Shown here: in pieces, positions 11,643 through 22,857 of the stretch
Layout of the letters: every line of letters starts with the position of its first letter
Numbering within the stretch: the first letter of the stretch is position 1
From: Proteromonas lacertae
Taxonomy: Eukaryota > Sar > Bigyra > Opalinata > Proteromonadidae
Reading direction: 5' to 3'
Length of the DNA: 64,000 nt
Assembly (NCBI GenBank): GCA_002245135.1
Contig: NGBS01001173.1
Span: 1 to 64,000, forward strand
Notes under the pieces: model-generated
The model's input: only the letters and a program-made list of their open reading frames with translations
Told to the model about the DNA's origin: nothing
Database searches by the model: none
Made by a program: the position numbers and the translations under genes

Positions 11643-12229
11643 TGCCTGTTCTGTTTTACTTTTATCATCTATTTTCTTTTTTTCTTCATCTGCTTTTCTA
11701 TCTTCTTCTTCTTTTTTTCTTTTTGCTTCTTTATCCTTTAATTCATTGCAAATTTTTATTGTCTTATCCAGATTATTAAAAGGAACATTTTCTTCTCTAC
11801 TAATATTACATGATACTTTATATTCTTCATAACATTTGTGAATAATTTCTACAAATTTTTTATATTCATCTTCGAATTTTTCTCCTTCTATATTATTTTT
11901 TAGATTATTAGCACCTTCAATTAATTTTGTAACATAAATACATTCACTTATTTCTTTTACTTCTTCCAAAGCGTTTAATGCTGTCTATATATGTGTAATA
12001 TCAAAATTATACATCTTTATTATTATCTTTTTTAATATCATCTATTTTTTCTAAAATAGCAAGTTGATCATTTAATTTTCCCCATGCATTATTCAACAGA
12101 GATTCTACAAAGTCTTTATCGTTTTCATATTCTGATTTTAACTAGAAACAATTAACAAACTATTTATACTCCAAGTCCTTTGTAAACCTCATTTATATCA
12201 AAATATTTAATAGGGTTTTCTGTAGACAT
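11457..12229 (-). CDS. Helical poly-Gln protein with a C-terminal CaaX prenylation box
   Basis: I do not recognise the family. About 230 residues come from three exons, joined in frame across introns of ~28 nt at ~12142-12169 and ~11980-12007. The N-terminal two thirds are charged alpha-helix (for example LLNNAWGKLNDQLAILEKID). A Lys/Glu coiled stretch follows, then a pure run of about 21 Gln (CAA codons, 11580-11641) and an N/S/T-rich tail. The protein ends GCCVIM: CVIM is a good CaaX box, and the extra Cys before it could be palmitoylated, as in Ras/Rho tails. This suggests a peripheral membrane protein. Start at the ATG at 12229 (MSTENPIKYFDINEVY). Confidence 0.65.
11580..11641 (-). repeat. 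Pure (CAA)n trinucleotide tract, about 21 units
   Basis: Uninterrupted TTG repeat on the plus strand, CAA on the coding strand, encoding poly-Gln in the CaaX-box protein. Pure codon runs are prone to length change and to assembly error. Confidence 0.9.
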
Positions 12230-12332
12230 CTAAAAAAACAAAAAAAACTATTTGGGTATCCGAAAACTTTACACTACATTTTTCAAACACCATAAAATTT
12301 AAAAACAAATAATAATTGAAATAAAAACATAT

Positions 12333-13590
12333 TTAATCTTTTTTAACTTTTTCAACATTTTTATTCTTCTGATACTTTTCAAATAACTCAGATAATAAGC
12401 CAGAGAATACCATTCCAACTCCACACCACTGCATACTGGTCAAATCATGCTTAAATATAAACACTGACATTAAAACTGTAAAGAATTTTCTAGTAGTAGT
12501 TACAATAGATGTAACAAATGAGTTAAAATTGGACATTGTGAAGAAAATGAAGTTCTGTCCAAATGCACTAGCAAAGGATAATAGTAAAATTGTCTATTTA
12601 CACAATATATTATATTAATGTATATATACTTTCATTAACTCTGGATATTGTGTAATAAAGTTATAACTAGGTACTAACTGTCCAGTAACCACCAAAAATA
12701 CTAAAGAATAAATAACAGACCATGCATTCTGTCCATACATCAATTGATAAGTTCCAACTTCATATTTTTCGACTAATCCATCTAAAACAGGTCCATAAAT
12801 ACCATCACATGCTAAAGATGTTGCTAATAAAATATAACCTAATGTGCTAGTCTCAACTTTGGAGGATTTTGTTGTTGATGGATATAAGTTAAATACTGCA
12901 ATACCAGCGGTGATAAGAAGTACTCTGACATATTGTTTCCAGCTGTATCTTTTTCTAAGATATACAGCTCCAAATAACATTACTGGGATGATTTTTGTAC
13001 TCTTTGCTAAAGCTAACACTGGATATGCAACATACTATTGAATAATATATAAAATAATTCAAATAATACATTTAAACTTGCATTACTACACAACATAGCT
13101 AATAAATAACAAAATGCTGAAATTGAGTATTTTGGGAAAGAAGCAGCCGCTACTTCGTAGGTTATTTCATTTAATTTCGAATTAAATGGTATTTCAATAT
13201 GAATACCTTCTTTTCCAACGAGAATTATTCCATCTTCAATATGTTCATATACAGTTCCTGAAAAATCATGAATACCTTTGTGAATTGTCACATAACGACC
13301 TTTTTTAACTGATGAAAGTGGAATTTTCTTTGATCTTCTGTCCAAAATTAATCCTACATATGTCATAATGAGCAATTATACCAAATAATGCAAAAACTAA
13401 GTTGATAAAACATTGTACTAAAAGTAGAGCATTGGTATAAGTAAACTTTTCACCTTTTGATCCTCTGAACTGATAGCTATAATTAATATAATTAATAAAG
13501 TCAATACATTTTCTCTTGAAAAATACCAAATGATAAGTAACAGACATAAACACCTGTAACTGCAATTAGTAGTTTGACTTCAGAAATCAT
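12333..13590 (-). CDS. SLC35B1: SLC35B1-like ER membrane nucleotide transporter
   Basis: Polytopic carrier of the SLC35B1/HUT1 family. Human SLC35B1 works as the ER ATP/ADP exchanger, and yeast relatives were named UDP-galactose transporters. Five exons splice in frame across introns of 28-37 nt (for example at 13516-13546 and 13363-13390). Family hallmarks are GIFQEKIYQF near the N-terminus, YLLAMLCSNASL, ALAKSTKIIPVMLFG, YQLMYGQNAWS and SIVTTTRKFFTVLMSVFIF. The C-terminus KVKKD carries Lys at -3 and -5, a KxKxx-type dilysine ER-retrieval signal. An insertion of about 50 residues between helices 2 and 3 (KKGRYVTIHKG to GIHIEIPFNSK) is not in the typical family and has a KOW/SH3-like beta pattern. 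Start ATG at 13590 gives MISEVKLLIAVTGVYVCYL, a first membrane helix. Confidence 0.9.
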
Positions 13591-13812
13591 CTATTTAGAA
13601 AGAGAAAGATATTCATTGAATTGGGAAAAATAAATGAAAGTATACTCTTTTAGATGATGTGCTTAAACAAAGATCAAAAGAATTTTCTAATTCAATTTGA
13701 AACAAACTTTTGCTTGAATGAATTTGAAACGATTGTTTTTAACAAAAATACTATTTGCATTTATATTATGTTATAATCACTCCACAACAAGCCAAATAAA
13801 CATATAAACGAT

Positions 13813-14448
13813 TTAAATTATAACCCAATTTAAAAGATCTCTAACATTTGTTCCTTTTAAAGCACTACACTCCATTATTTTTATATTCTATTCATTGATA
13901 ATGATAATAACAGCAATATATATACTTCTCTCAATGAATCTACAGGAAGAAAACTCTTAAACAAAGCTGTATTTATTGATGCTTCTTCATCACATTTATT
14001 TAAAACAATAACAATTGGTATTTCTTGATATGCTGGATTAATTAATAATTCTGAAAGTAGTACAACTGATTCAGGTAATCCTGCTTTGGAAGAAGAGTCT
14101 ATAACAAACTACAAATAATTTCATCAATCAATTTTGTTATACAATTATTTTTTTAGCTTTTGGTAAATATGCATCCCACAATGGAATCATTTGGGAACCT
14201 ATATCTCTGAATGAAATATGTGTATTTCTATAAGTATCTGTTTCTACTTCAACTCCATTCTATTAATGCAAATTAACACAAATAATACAGTTTGGAAAAG
14301 GTTATCTTCTATATCAGCTAGATTTTCATTTTTACTACATAATTCTATTATTATAAAAATTATGTACAGTTATACTTCTAATTTGCCTCACTAAAAGTGT
14401 TTTACCAACACTAGTACCTCCTATTATATCAATTTCATAATCTGACAT
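13813..14448 (-). CDS. ARL16: ARL16-like small GTPase
   Basis: ARF-family GTPase of about 180 residues. ARL16 in animals is linked to cilia and Golgi-to-cilium traffic. Motifs are the P-loop GGTSVGKT, switch-2 FRDIGSQMIPLWDAY (a DxGG variant), FVIDSS, NKCD (guanine-specifying NKxD) and CSALKGTNV (the SAK-like G5 motif). GKTLLVRQ and the divergent switch-2 resemble ARL16 more than other ARFs. The usual N-terminal myristoylated glycine is missing (MSDYEID), as expected for ARL16. Exons splice in frame across introns of about 29-51 nt; the last coding exon ends at 13813 (DLLNWVII). It is head-to-head with SPAG6, 162 bases away. Confidence 0.8.
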
Positions 14449-14610
14449 AAAAAGTTTGGCTTGTGATAAAAAACGTTACTTAATCGTTTTTAATTTTAAT
14501 TACTTATTTTCTTATTGTTTAATCAAGGTATATATAATTGATTTTCCTCTATTACATTTATATGCTATTCTATATATATTGATGAATTTAAATCTAATAT
14601 AAATAGAAAA
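14449..14610. promoter_or_regulatory. Shared divergent promoter of ARL16 and SPAG6
   Basis: Only 162 bases separate the two start codons, which face away from each other, so both transcription starts must lie here. The stretch is AT-rich with several TATATA/TATAAA-like words near 14520-14605. No further motif can be assigned by eye. Confidence 0.45.
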
Positions 14611-16180
14611 ATGAGTCGTGGTGTTTTAGCCTGCTTTGAAGAATACCAAAAATCTCGTGTTCAATTTGTCCAAAGTGTTGCTGATTTAGCTACAAGACCT
14701 GCAAACATAGAACCAATGCAAAATGCTGGAGTTTTAGGATTACTAAGACCTTTACTTTTAGACAATGTTCCAAGTATTCAACAATCAGCTGCTCTTGCTA
14801 TTGGACGTTTAGCCAATTATAGCGACGAATTAGCAGCAGATGTAGTTCAAAATGATATTTTACCACAATTAGTCTTTTCATTATCAGAACAAAATGTATA
14901 TAATTTAATCAATTTAATTCAATTTATAGAGATATTATAAAAAATCAGCTGCTTTTGTATTACGTTCAGTAGCCAAGCATTCTCCAGAATTAGCACAAGC
15001 TGTAGTAGATTCAAACGCTTTAGAACCATTAGTATTATGTTTAGAAGAATTCGATCCATCTGTTAAAGAATCTGCAGCATGGGCAATAGGTTTTATCGCA
15101 GGACATACTCCAGAATTAGCACAAAAAGTTGTAGATAGTGGAGCAGTGTCATTATTAGTGTTATGCCTTCAAGAGCCAGAAATTGATTTAAAAAGAGTAT
15201 CTGCAAGTGCTTTAAGTGATATTTGTAAACATTCACCAGAATTAGCTCAATCCGTAGTAGATGCAGGTGCTGTACCATTCTTAGCATCATTGATCACTCA
15301 TAATGATGCTAAATTAAAGAGACAAGTGTGTAGTTGTTTAGGTCAAATTGCAAAACATTCAGTTGATTTAGCTGAAGTTGTAGTTGAAGCTGAGATATTC
15401 CCAAAGATATTATTATGTTTAAAAGATATGGATGTTCATGTAAGAAAGAATGCTGCTACTTGTATAAGAGAAATTGCAAGACATACTCCAGAATTAGCCA
15501 AGTTAATAGTAAACAGTGGTGGTGCAGCTGCATTAGTTGATTTCATTACTGAATCTAAAGGAAATACTAGATTACCAGGTATTGTTGCATTAGGATATAT
15601 CGCTGCATTTAGTGAAACATTAGCGTTAGCTGTAATAGTCTCCAAAGGTGTTGCTCCACTCAAAGATGCTTTAATTAATGAACCAGAAGATCATATCAAA
15701 GCTGCAGCTGCATGGGCATTAGGACAAATGGGAAGACATTCACCTGATCATGCTAGAGCATTAGCTGAAGCAGATTGTTTATCACATTTATTAGCTGTTT
15801 ATTTAGATCCTCAATCATCTGAAGATTTGAATTTAAAATCAAAACGTGCATTAAAGGCTATTTTATCAAAATGCACTCATTTACCTGCTTTAGAACCACT
15901 ATTGAAAGAAGCTCCACCCAATATTTTGAAATATATATTAAATCAATTCAAAGCTTGTTTACCAAGCGATGTTCAAGCCAGAAGAAGTTTTGTACAAAGT
16001 GGTGCATTACAGACAATTGAACAATTGAAAGAAGAACAAGCCTGTGCCAAATTAGTACCAATAATTGAAGAAATTAATAAATGTTTCCCAGCTGAAATAG
16101 TTGAATATTATTCACCTGGTTATGCCAGAACAATATTAGAGAAAGTAGATGAATTCCAACCAAATACAGCTCAATCATAA
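14611..16180 (+). CDS. SPAG6: SPAG6 / PF16 axonemal armadillo-repeat protein
   Basis: Central-pair protein of motile cilia and flagella (Chlamydomonas PF16, animal SPAG6), needed for central apparatus stability and beating. About 512 residues are made almost wholly of armadillo repeats. Each repeat carries the recurring pattern A-W-A-L/I-G followed by HSPELAQxVVDxGA (for example KHSPELAQAVVDSNA and GHTPELAQKVVDSGA). Conserved landmarks are TRPANIEPMQNAGVLGLLRP, the N-terminal FEEYQKSRVQFVQ, EPEDHIKAAAAWALGQMGRH and the C-terminal EIVEYYSPGYA. One 34-nt intron (14896-14929) is spliced in frame. Length is close to the human protein (509). It is complete, with no sign of decay. Confidence 0.96.
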
Positions 16181-16384
16181 ATTAATGGTATTAATTCGTT
16201 ACATATATACATTTTTTTTAAAGTAATAAATATTTGCTTAATTTCTTCTTTTAATTTATTATTATTATTATTATTCAATCTATATATTGTTTTTTTTGTA
16301 AAAACAAAACCAAAAACAACAAAATAATAGGAAATTCTATTACAGTACAAAATAAACAAGGAAAGTATTTTTAAAAAGAGAATT

Positions 16385-17523
16385 TTATTTCATATTAGAG
16401 GAAGGATAATAAGGATAAATCCATGGATATTGAGGAGCATAGAGTGGATTATTTGGATCATAATTCATATCATTTCTATTACCATTACCACCATTACCTT
16501 GACTAGCTGCTGCTGGATTACTCATTCTATCATTTGGATTACCTGGTTGTCCTGCTGCACCTGCTGCACCTCCCATTGGCATAAACTGTGGTGGATATGC
16601 TGGTGGTTCAGTGTATGGTGGTTGACCTGGTTGTCCTCTTACTCTATATCCATGATAAGGTGGATAATTGTAGTAATAAGGATAAGGAGGCATTTGATAC
16701 ATCATATTCTGCATGTTAGCAGCAGCTGTACCTGGTGGAACTGGAACTGGAGGAATCATTCCCATTGGTGGTAAAGTATCTGAGCTAGTAGCTGCATCTG
16801 TAGTAGATGGTTGTTGTTGTTGTTGAGGTGGAGGTGTTGTATTATTATTATTATTAACTGCTGGTGTTGTTGTTGTTGATGATGATGATGTGTTAGATGT
16901 ATTTGCGTCTGTATTAGTTGATGTATTTGTTGTTGTATTCTGTGTATTATTTCCATCATATAAATCTCCCATACCAGGTGGTGGTGGCATTCTATTATCA
17001 TAGTTTTGTCTATTAAAACCTGGTGGTGGTGCTGCTTTATTACTATTGTTATCTTGTTGTTGTTGTTGCTGTTGTTTAAATAATTCTTTCTCTATTTCTT
17101 CTACACTTCGTACATTTCCAGGTAAATTCTCTGTAGCTGTTGATGTAGTTGTTGAAGTAGCTGTATTTCCTGTAGTTGCATTATTTGTATTTCCTTGATA
17201 ATGTTCTTCTAATGATAATACTGGTGGATTTGATTGTATTGTATTGATTGAACGAGGTGGACTTCCTGCTAATGTTCCGAACTTAACATTTTGTCTAACA
17301 GTACTATAAGGTGTCCATTTACCTAAATTAACAGGATGTTCTGGAGATCTAGCAACATTACTATTATTATTGGCAGTATTAGTTTGAGGTGGTATTGATA
17401 CTGATGGCTGTTGTTGTTGTTGTTGTTGTTGAGCTGGAGGTGTGATTCTTATACTCTCAATAGTTGGAGCAATGGATGATATCACATCATCAGATTGCAT
17501 CTTTAATATTGGTTGTTGTTGTG

Positions 17524-17579
<56 letters not shown>

Positions 17580-18671
17580 ACTTGTTGCTGTTGTTGTTGT
17601 GATATATTTCTATAATCAATTTGTGTTGATGATTTATTGTTTGAATCTATTGGATCACCTTCTGGTAAACTAGCTATCTCTGGTTGTGTTGATGCTGTTG
17701 GAATCTGTTGTTGTTGTTGTTGTTGTTGTGTAGATGATGATGATGAAGATGATGGTGGAGGAGGTATTTGCTGTTGTTGTTGTTGTTGTGTATTATTATT
17801 ATTCAACTTTTCTTTGACTGGTTTTTGTACTTTAGGTTTTTCTACTTCTTTTGATCTTAATAGATTAGCCCATGAGGATGGTGTTTCACCAGATTGAGTT
17901 TGAGGAATAACTGGAGTAGTATTGTCCACATAATTATTATTATTATAATTATTATTTCTATTGTTCTTGTGGTAATTATTATTATATCGATTATTATTAC
18001 CTCTATTATAACCTCCTCTTCCTCCTCGATAATTGTTGTTGTTTCTATTAAATGACGAATTATTATTATTATTATTAGTAGTAGTAGTATTGCTACCATC
18101 TTCTAGTCCTCCTGCTACTGTACCACTAGCGGTTGTACCATCTGTTGCAGTTGTTGTTGTTGTTGTTGTTGTTGTTTCACCTTCATTCTTTCTATCTTCA
18201 TAACCTGATTTTCTTGGATTATTATTATTATTATTATCTCTAAAACCACCTCGACCTCGACCACCTCTGTATCCACCTCTTGAACCTCTGTTTCCTCGAT
18301 CTCGATTAAATCCTTCTCTTCCAGAGTTATTATTATTATTATCTATTTCTTGCTCACGCTTCTTTGGCTTTTGATGTTTTCTTGTTTCCCATTGTGAATC
18401 TCCATCTTCATCTAACCATTCATTGATTTTCACTTGTATATCTTCATCTGTTTTATTTTGTGATATGAGTCTTTTAAGATCATTTATACGACTAACATCT
18501 ACCATTCCCATCAATTCTTTTAACTAATAAAAACATTATAAATTCAATTATATATACTCTTTTTTCTTGTGCTCTATTTAATGATACTTCTTCTGTTGTT
18601 TTCAACCCTAATTCACGTGCGTGCAAACCTTTACGATATGTTTCTCGATCAACGACTTCTTTTGAATCCAT
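16385..18671 (-). CDS. Q/N-rich RGG protein with N-terminal UBA/CUE-like segment
   Basis: About 750 residues from two exons (first exon at the ATG 18671; intron of ~34 nt near 18524-18557). The N-terminal helical segment (VSRINDLKRLISQNKTDEDI to INEWLDEDG), followed by SQWETRKHQKPKKREQ, resembles the UBA/CUE-plus-basic-tail start of DEF1 / GIP1 / UBAP2-type proteins, but the match is by eye only. Next comes an RGG box (GGYRGGRGRGGF at ~18240-18290 and GGRGGYNRG near 18020), typical of RNA binding. Long poly-Gln and poly-Asn runs follow, and the C-terminus is rich in Pro/Tyr/Gly. Prion-like composition suggests an RNA-granule or transcription-associated protein. Function not established. Confidence 0.6.
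17521..17600 (-). repeat. (CAA)n poly-Gln tract with few interruptions
   Basis: Plus-strand TTG/GTT repeat encoding about 25 Gln in the RGG protein. Shorter CAA runs of the same protein lie at ~17409-17432, 17707-17728 and 17770-17790. Confidence 0.85.
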
Positions 18672-19258
18672 ACTTGATTATATTGATATCTAAATATATA
18701 TTAGAATGAATGAAATATAAATATTGCATCATAATAATGTTTACAGCAAAGAAGTTCATTACGCTTAAGACAGGTCCAAATAAAAGGATAAGTATAGATT
18801 GTTAATGCATAAATTGATTGGAAATAGAATTTATATTATATATACCAATGCAAAGAAATAGATAATTATCAAAAAAATAAAACCAAAAATGCAAATGGTC
18901 AAAGTGAAAAGAGTATAGTTATGAAAATACTCATAATTATCAAACACTTTTTCATTTGTGACATGTAATTTACAGTAAAGTACTGATTTAAAAATAACTA
19001 ATATGTAAAAAAACACTTTTCCTATCAAATAATCTCATTTCTTTAATAATAATTGTATTACATTCTGTCATTAAAGTACAATAATTTAATGAAGTAAATT
19101 TTGATCCATTTGATATTTGGATAAATAATTAGATTCATAATATATATAACCAACAATTATATTGTTCTCATACTTTTATATCCTCAATAAACATTTACTA
19201 TAGGAGAAAAAAAAGAATAAATAAATTGAAACGAATAGATTTTAGAAATTGTTCAAAA
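18672..19258. other. Intergenic region; one small hydrophobic ORF
   Basis: Promoter region for two divergent genes. The only coding candidate is a minus-strand 65-codon frame at 18831-19028 with two hydrophobic stretches around a polar loop (FDNYEYFHNY). It could be a small membrane protein (a DPM2-like size and layout crossed my mind) or chance in AT-rich DNA. I give it low weight. Confidence 0.3.
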
Positions 19259-20461
19259 ATGGAACTTTCAATAAAACATGCTAGTTTGGTTTGTATTGTT
19301 CTTTTGACAACTATTCAGGTATTCACTGATTATTATTTGACTAGTCGTTGGTGTTACATTATGCTCAAATTGTCTCAACGGAGCATTTCCTTCCTTTAGT
19401 AGCTGTGTTTTTTACAGAAATAGGAAAACTCTTAACTTGCTTTGTGCTAGTATTTATTGAATCAGGATGTTCATTTGAAAAATTCCTTAACACATTAAAT
19501 GAAGAAATCATCCATAAACCGCTGGAATCATGCTTACTGTTTATACCAGCAGGTTTATATACTCTTCAGAATAATTTAATGTATGTAAATACAAAATTAT
19601 ATATAATTTAGTTATATATCTTTGAAATATTTAGATGCTGCACTATATCAAGTATAATAATGATTATCACAATAATTTATTCTCTAATAATAGATTGTAT
19701 ATCAATGTAGGATCATCACCACAACATTTTTTTCAGTTTGTATTCTACATAAGAAAGTATCTTTAATTCAGTGGTTTTCTGTCTTTCTACTCACAATCGG
19801 AGTAATATTAGTACAACCAGCAAGTATAATAATATATATATATTTAAATAGAGGGTAATAAAGCAGATCAAACTCATTTCATATTAGGTTTTACCAGTGT
19901 ATTAGTCTCTGCTTTTACATCTGGTTTTGCTGGCGTATATTTTGAAAAGTTACTAAAAGAATATAAAAGTTCAATTTGGATTAAAAATATACAATTATCA
20001 GTGTTTAGTCTGATATTATGTATTATTAGCTTAGTTTATCAATATCGACCAATCACCATTCAGACGTTTATGTTTGGGTTTAATAAATGGACTTGGGCTT
20101 GTATATTTATTCAAACTTGCAGTGGTTTGTTAGTAGCAATTGTGATGAAATATGCTGATAATATTTTGAAAGTATTTGCTGCAGCTATTTCTATTATTTT
20201 GTCTATTATTTATATCATTTTTATTTGAAGTAGTTTTATTTCTTTAATTCTATTTTAAGTTCTTATATAATATTTAGTACAAACATTACAAAGTATTTTG
20301 CAATGGGAACTAGTTTTGTACTTGTAGCAACTTTTTTGTATTCTATACCAAATACAAAAAGAAATGCATTAATGGAACAAACAATAGCTGAAGAAAAGAA
20401 TGTAAAACATCAACACATGGATGATGAGAATAATGATGCTAATAAAGATTCTCCAGTATAA
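19259..20461 (+). CDS. SLC35A-family nucleotide-sugar transporter
   Basis: Golgi/ER carrier of the UDP-galactose / UDP-GlcNAc / CMP-sialate transporter family (SLC35A2/A3-like). It imports nucleotide sugars for glycosylation. Exons splice in frame across introns of 26-42 nt (first: 19320-19345). Family landmarks are IPAGLYTLQNN, LKYLDAALYQIVYQ, SGFAGVYFEKLLKE, SIWIKNIQLS and VMKYADNILKVFAAAISIIL. Between SIILSII and KYFAMGTSFVLV the frame is closed by a TGA near 20226. One extra T in the T5 run at 20218-20222 would give an open frame to a GTAG donor and restore the family pattern, so an assembly indel is likely. The tail is acidic, with no dilysine retrieval signal. Substrate cannot be assigned. 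Confidence 0.88.
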
Positions 20462-20758
20462 ATATTGCCTTTTTTATATATTATTTTTATTTTAAATTAA
20501 AAAAATATTATCGTTTCATCTTTCATTTGCATACAGTTAGCAGTATAGATATAATATAATATAATACAATTGAAATCCCTTTGTTTTAACACCATTATAA
20601 TTCAGTCTTCTTATTAACTCATGAATATAAATATTCTGTTAAAAGTAAAGCAAATATCAATAGAATAACACTTTTGAACATTCTGAAGTGGAATAGTATA
20701 AAATAATAAAATATATTCGTTTCGAAAAAGTAAATATTTACTTTGTTCAAAATATATT

Positions 20759-21701
20759 ATGTTTATTGTCATTATGATATGCTGTACTGTAATAAGTACT
20801 ATAGTTATATCGCTACTAGCATTTAATGGATATAACAGAAATAATTCAAGTACAACAGAAACTGAAGGCATTACTAGTCATAAACTTTTAATTACACAAA
20901 GATTTGATATAAATTCTCCATTTTGGGCATGTCCTATCTATCAAGAACAACAAACTAAGTTTACTGGACAATATAGTGAAGATAAATATATTGTCGAATT
21001 CTTTAAAAAGAAGAAATTAAGTCCATTTCAATAGGGTATATATAGAAGTTGGTGCTTATGATGGTGATTTTTTAAGTAATACTTATGCTTTAGAACATGG
21101 ATATGGATGGAAGGGATTATTGATTGAAGGAGGACCAATGATATTTGAGAAATTATTACAAACTGATAGACCAAGATCAATCAAAATCAATAAAGCGTTA
21201 TGTAGTGAAGAAGGATATGTTCAATATAATGATGGAGCTGCTGGTTGGGGAGGAGTAGTAAAATTTGCTAGTAAAAGTGGTGAAGAACAACGAATAAAAT
21301 GGGGTCAAAAGAAAGCTCGAGTTGCTTGTTCTCCAATCAATAAATTGATAAAAGAGAATGGATTGAGATATGTGGATGTATTTTCATTAGATGTAGAAGG
21401 AAGTGAAGAAGATGTTTTAAATTCTTTTGATTGGAATATTCCAGTTAGATTATGGATAATAGAGGTGAATGCATTGGTATTGGGAGGAACAGAAGAAGAG
21501 AAACAGAGATGTCGAAATGTCCAAAATATTTTGAAAGAACATGGATTTGTTTTTGTTGGAATATCAATGCCCGGATCAGTGAATGAGTTTTATGAAAATC
21601 CAAACTTTGAAAATCTTGTAAAAGACTATATAAAAGAAGATGACGAAGTTTATTCAGCTAAACACTGTCCTTTACCTAATCGACACTTGATAAGTAATTA
21701 A
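20759..21701 (+). CDS. FkbM-type methyltransferase-domain protein with N-terminal membrane anchor
   Basis: Predicted SAM-dependent methyltransferase of the FkbM group. An N-terminal hydrophobic helix (residues ~1-25, IVIMICCTVISTIVISLLAF) suggests a type II membrane protein facing the secretory lumen. A stretch with FTGQYSEDKYIVEFF follows, then the SAM-binding motif IEVGAYDGDFLSNTYALE. The later block VDVFSLDVEGSEEDVLNSFD and IIEVN is characteristic of FkbM domains. The frame breaks once between SPFQ and VYIEVGAYDG (about 21020-21036). A 14-nt intron could be drawn there but would be far shorter than any other in the window, so a one- or two-base indel is more likely. Eukaryotic relatives often act on glycans or are of unknown substrate. 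Confidence 0.75.
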
Positions 21702-21866
21702 ATAATTGATATTCGTGTTCTATATATCTTTTTTGTATAAAACTTATATCTGAATAAGACAAAATCGATTTTCTTTAATTCAGTCAGGCTTGCCAATCAA
21801 GCATACAATCAATTGTTCTCTAATAAATATCTGTTGAATGAGAGATAAATTATTTATTTAAAGTTT

Positions 21867-22732
21867 ATGGAAGAAAATAGCAATACCATTGGGCTTTGGA
21901 TCTTAGATATTTGCCATAAAATGGTTGTTAGAGACAATAATCACCTATTTCGCAATACAGATTATGAAAAAACATGTATAAAATATTTATTTTAGTTATT
22001 AGGGATATTCTATATTATTATTGCATTTGAAGATTTAATAGTTGCAATTTCACACTTTATATTCTTGTATAGTGAATATAGATAATATTTTATAGCAAAT
22101 ATGATTGTTCTGAATATTTTGCATACCTTCTCGATCCATTTGATTTTTTCATCTTCATTTCATCGTTGGTTTTATATTTAATCGCTCTGTTAATCACATT
22201 TATATCAGCAGCAGGTATATTTTTACCATATTTAATATAATGAATAGTTAAGTATAATTTTAATATCAGATATTCCCTTCTCTACCTCCTCACTATTGTC
22301 TTTTATCCATCCTTTTTGGCACTTTCACTTATGTACACTGCATATTATAGAACATCAATCCTTATGTATTATTTTTCAAATTTTCTACTTTCTGATGTAA
22401 CCTTGTTGTTTGTGATGTTTATTGTATAATGATTATATATATTTATCTAGTTGGGTATATATGGTTGGAGACTTCGTTATTCAGTACTAGTTGTCATTGT
22501 GCTGATAATATTCACATTTTTCAATCCACATGATATAGATACGTTACCTTATGTAGTTGTATTTACATATTGTTTATTTGTTAATGCAATACCGAAAGCT
22601 GGTAATGGACTGTCATTGGCAGTGACATTACACTATTCGACAATTTATATTGGACCTTTCGTTGCTCCAATAGTTGTGATAGCTCTGATTATTATGTTGA
22701 TTATATATTTCATTAATTGTACAAGGTCGTAG
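21867..22732 (+). CDS. Polytopic membrane protein of unknown family
   Basis: Five exons splice in one frame when introns of 27, 29, 33 and ~27 nt are removed (about 21973-21999, 22057-22085, 22216-22248 and 22425-22451). The result is about 250 residues with roughly seven to eight hydrophobic helices and a short soluble N-terminus (MEENSNTIGLWILDICHKM). Polar landmarks between helices are KYDCSEYFAYLLDPFD, YTAYYRTSILM, YGWRLRYS, FNPHDIDTLPY and IPKAGNGLS. I considered PIG-U and other ER glycolipid enzymes but saw no diagnostic motif. The clean splice pattern argues that it is a real gene. Confidence 0.55.
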
Positions 22733-22857
22733 GCTAGAATTTATGAAAATTTTATTTTATTTATTTAATTTGATTAATATGATTTATTGATTATGTTGTT
22801 TTCGATACTATAATTCTCAAATAAAAAAAGTACTAATTTGATTAAATCATAAGTCAT

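Noticed and set aside
11564-11779. Plus-strand poly-Val open frame
   Set aside because: It is the antisense reading of the (CAA)n tract of the CaaX-box protein.
18831-19028. DPM2-like small membrane protein
   Set aside because: Size and two hydrophobic stretches are similar, but no residue pattern supports it and such frames arise by chance in AT-rich DNA.
20985-21036. A 14-nt intron in the FkbM-like gene
   Set aside because: GT...AG boundaries fit and would restore frame, but every other intron in the window is about 25 nt or longer; a small indel is the simpler explanation.
21867-22732. PIG-U / GPI-transamidase subunit identity
   Set aside because: The helix count and location seemed suggestive, but no conserved PIG-U block could be found in the spliced translation.
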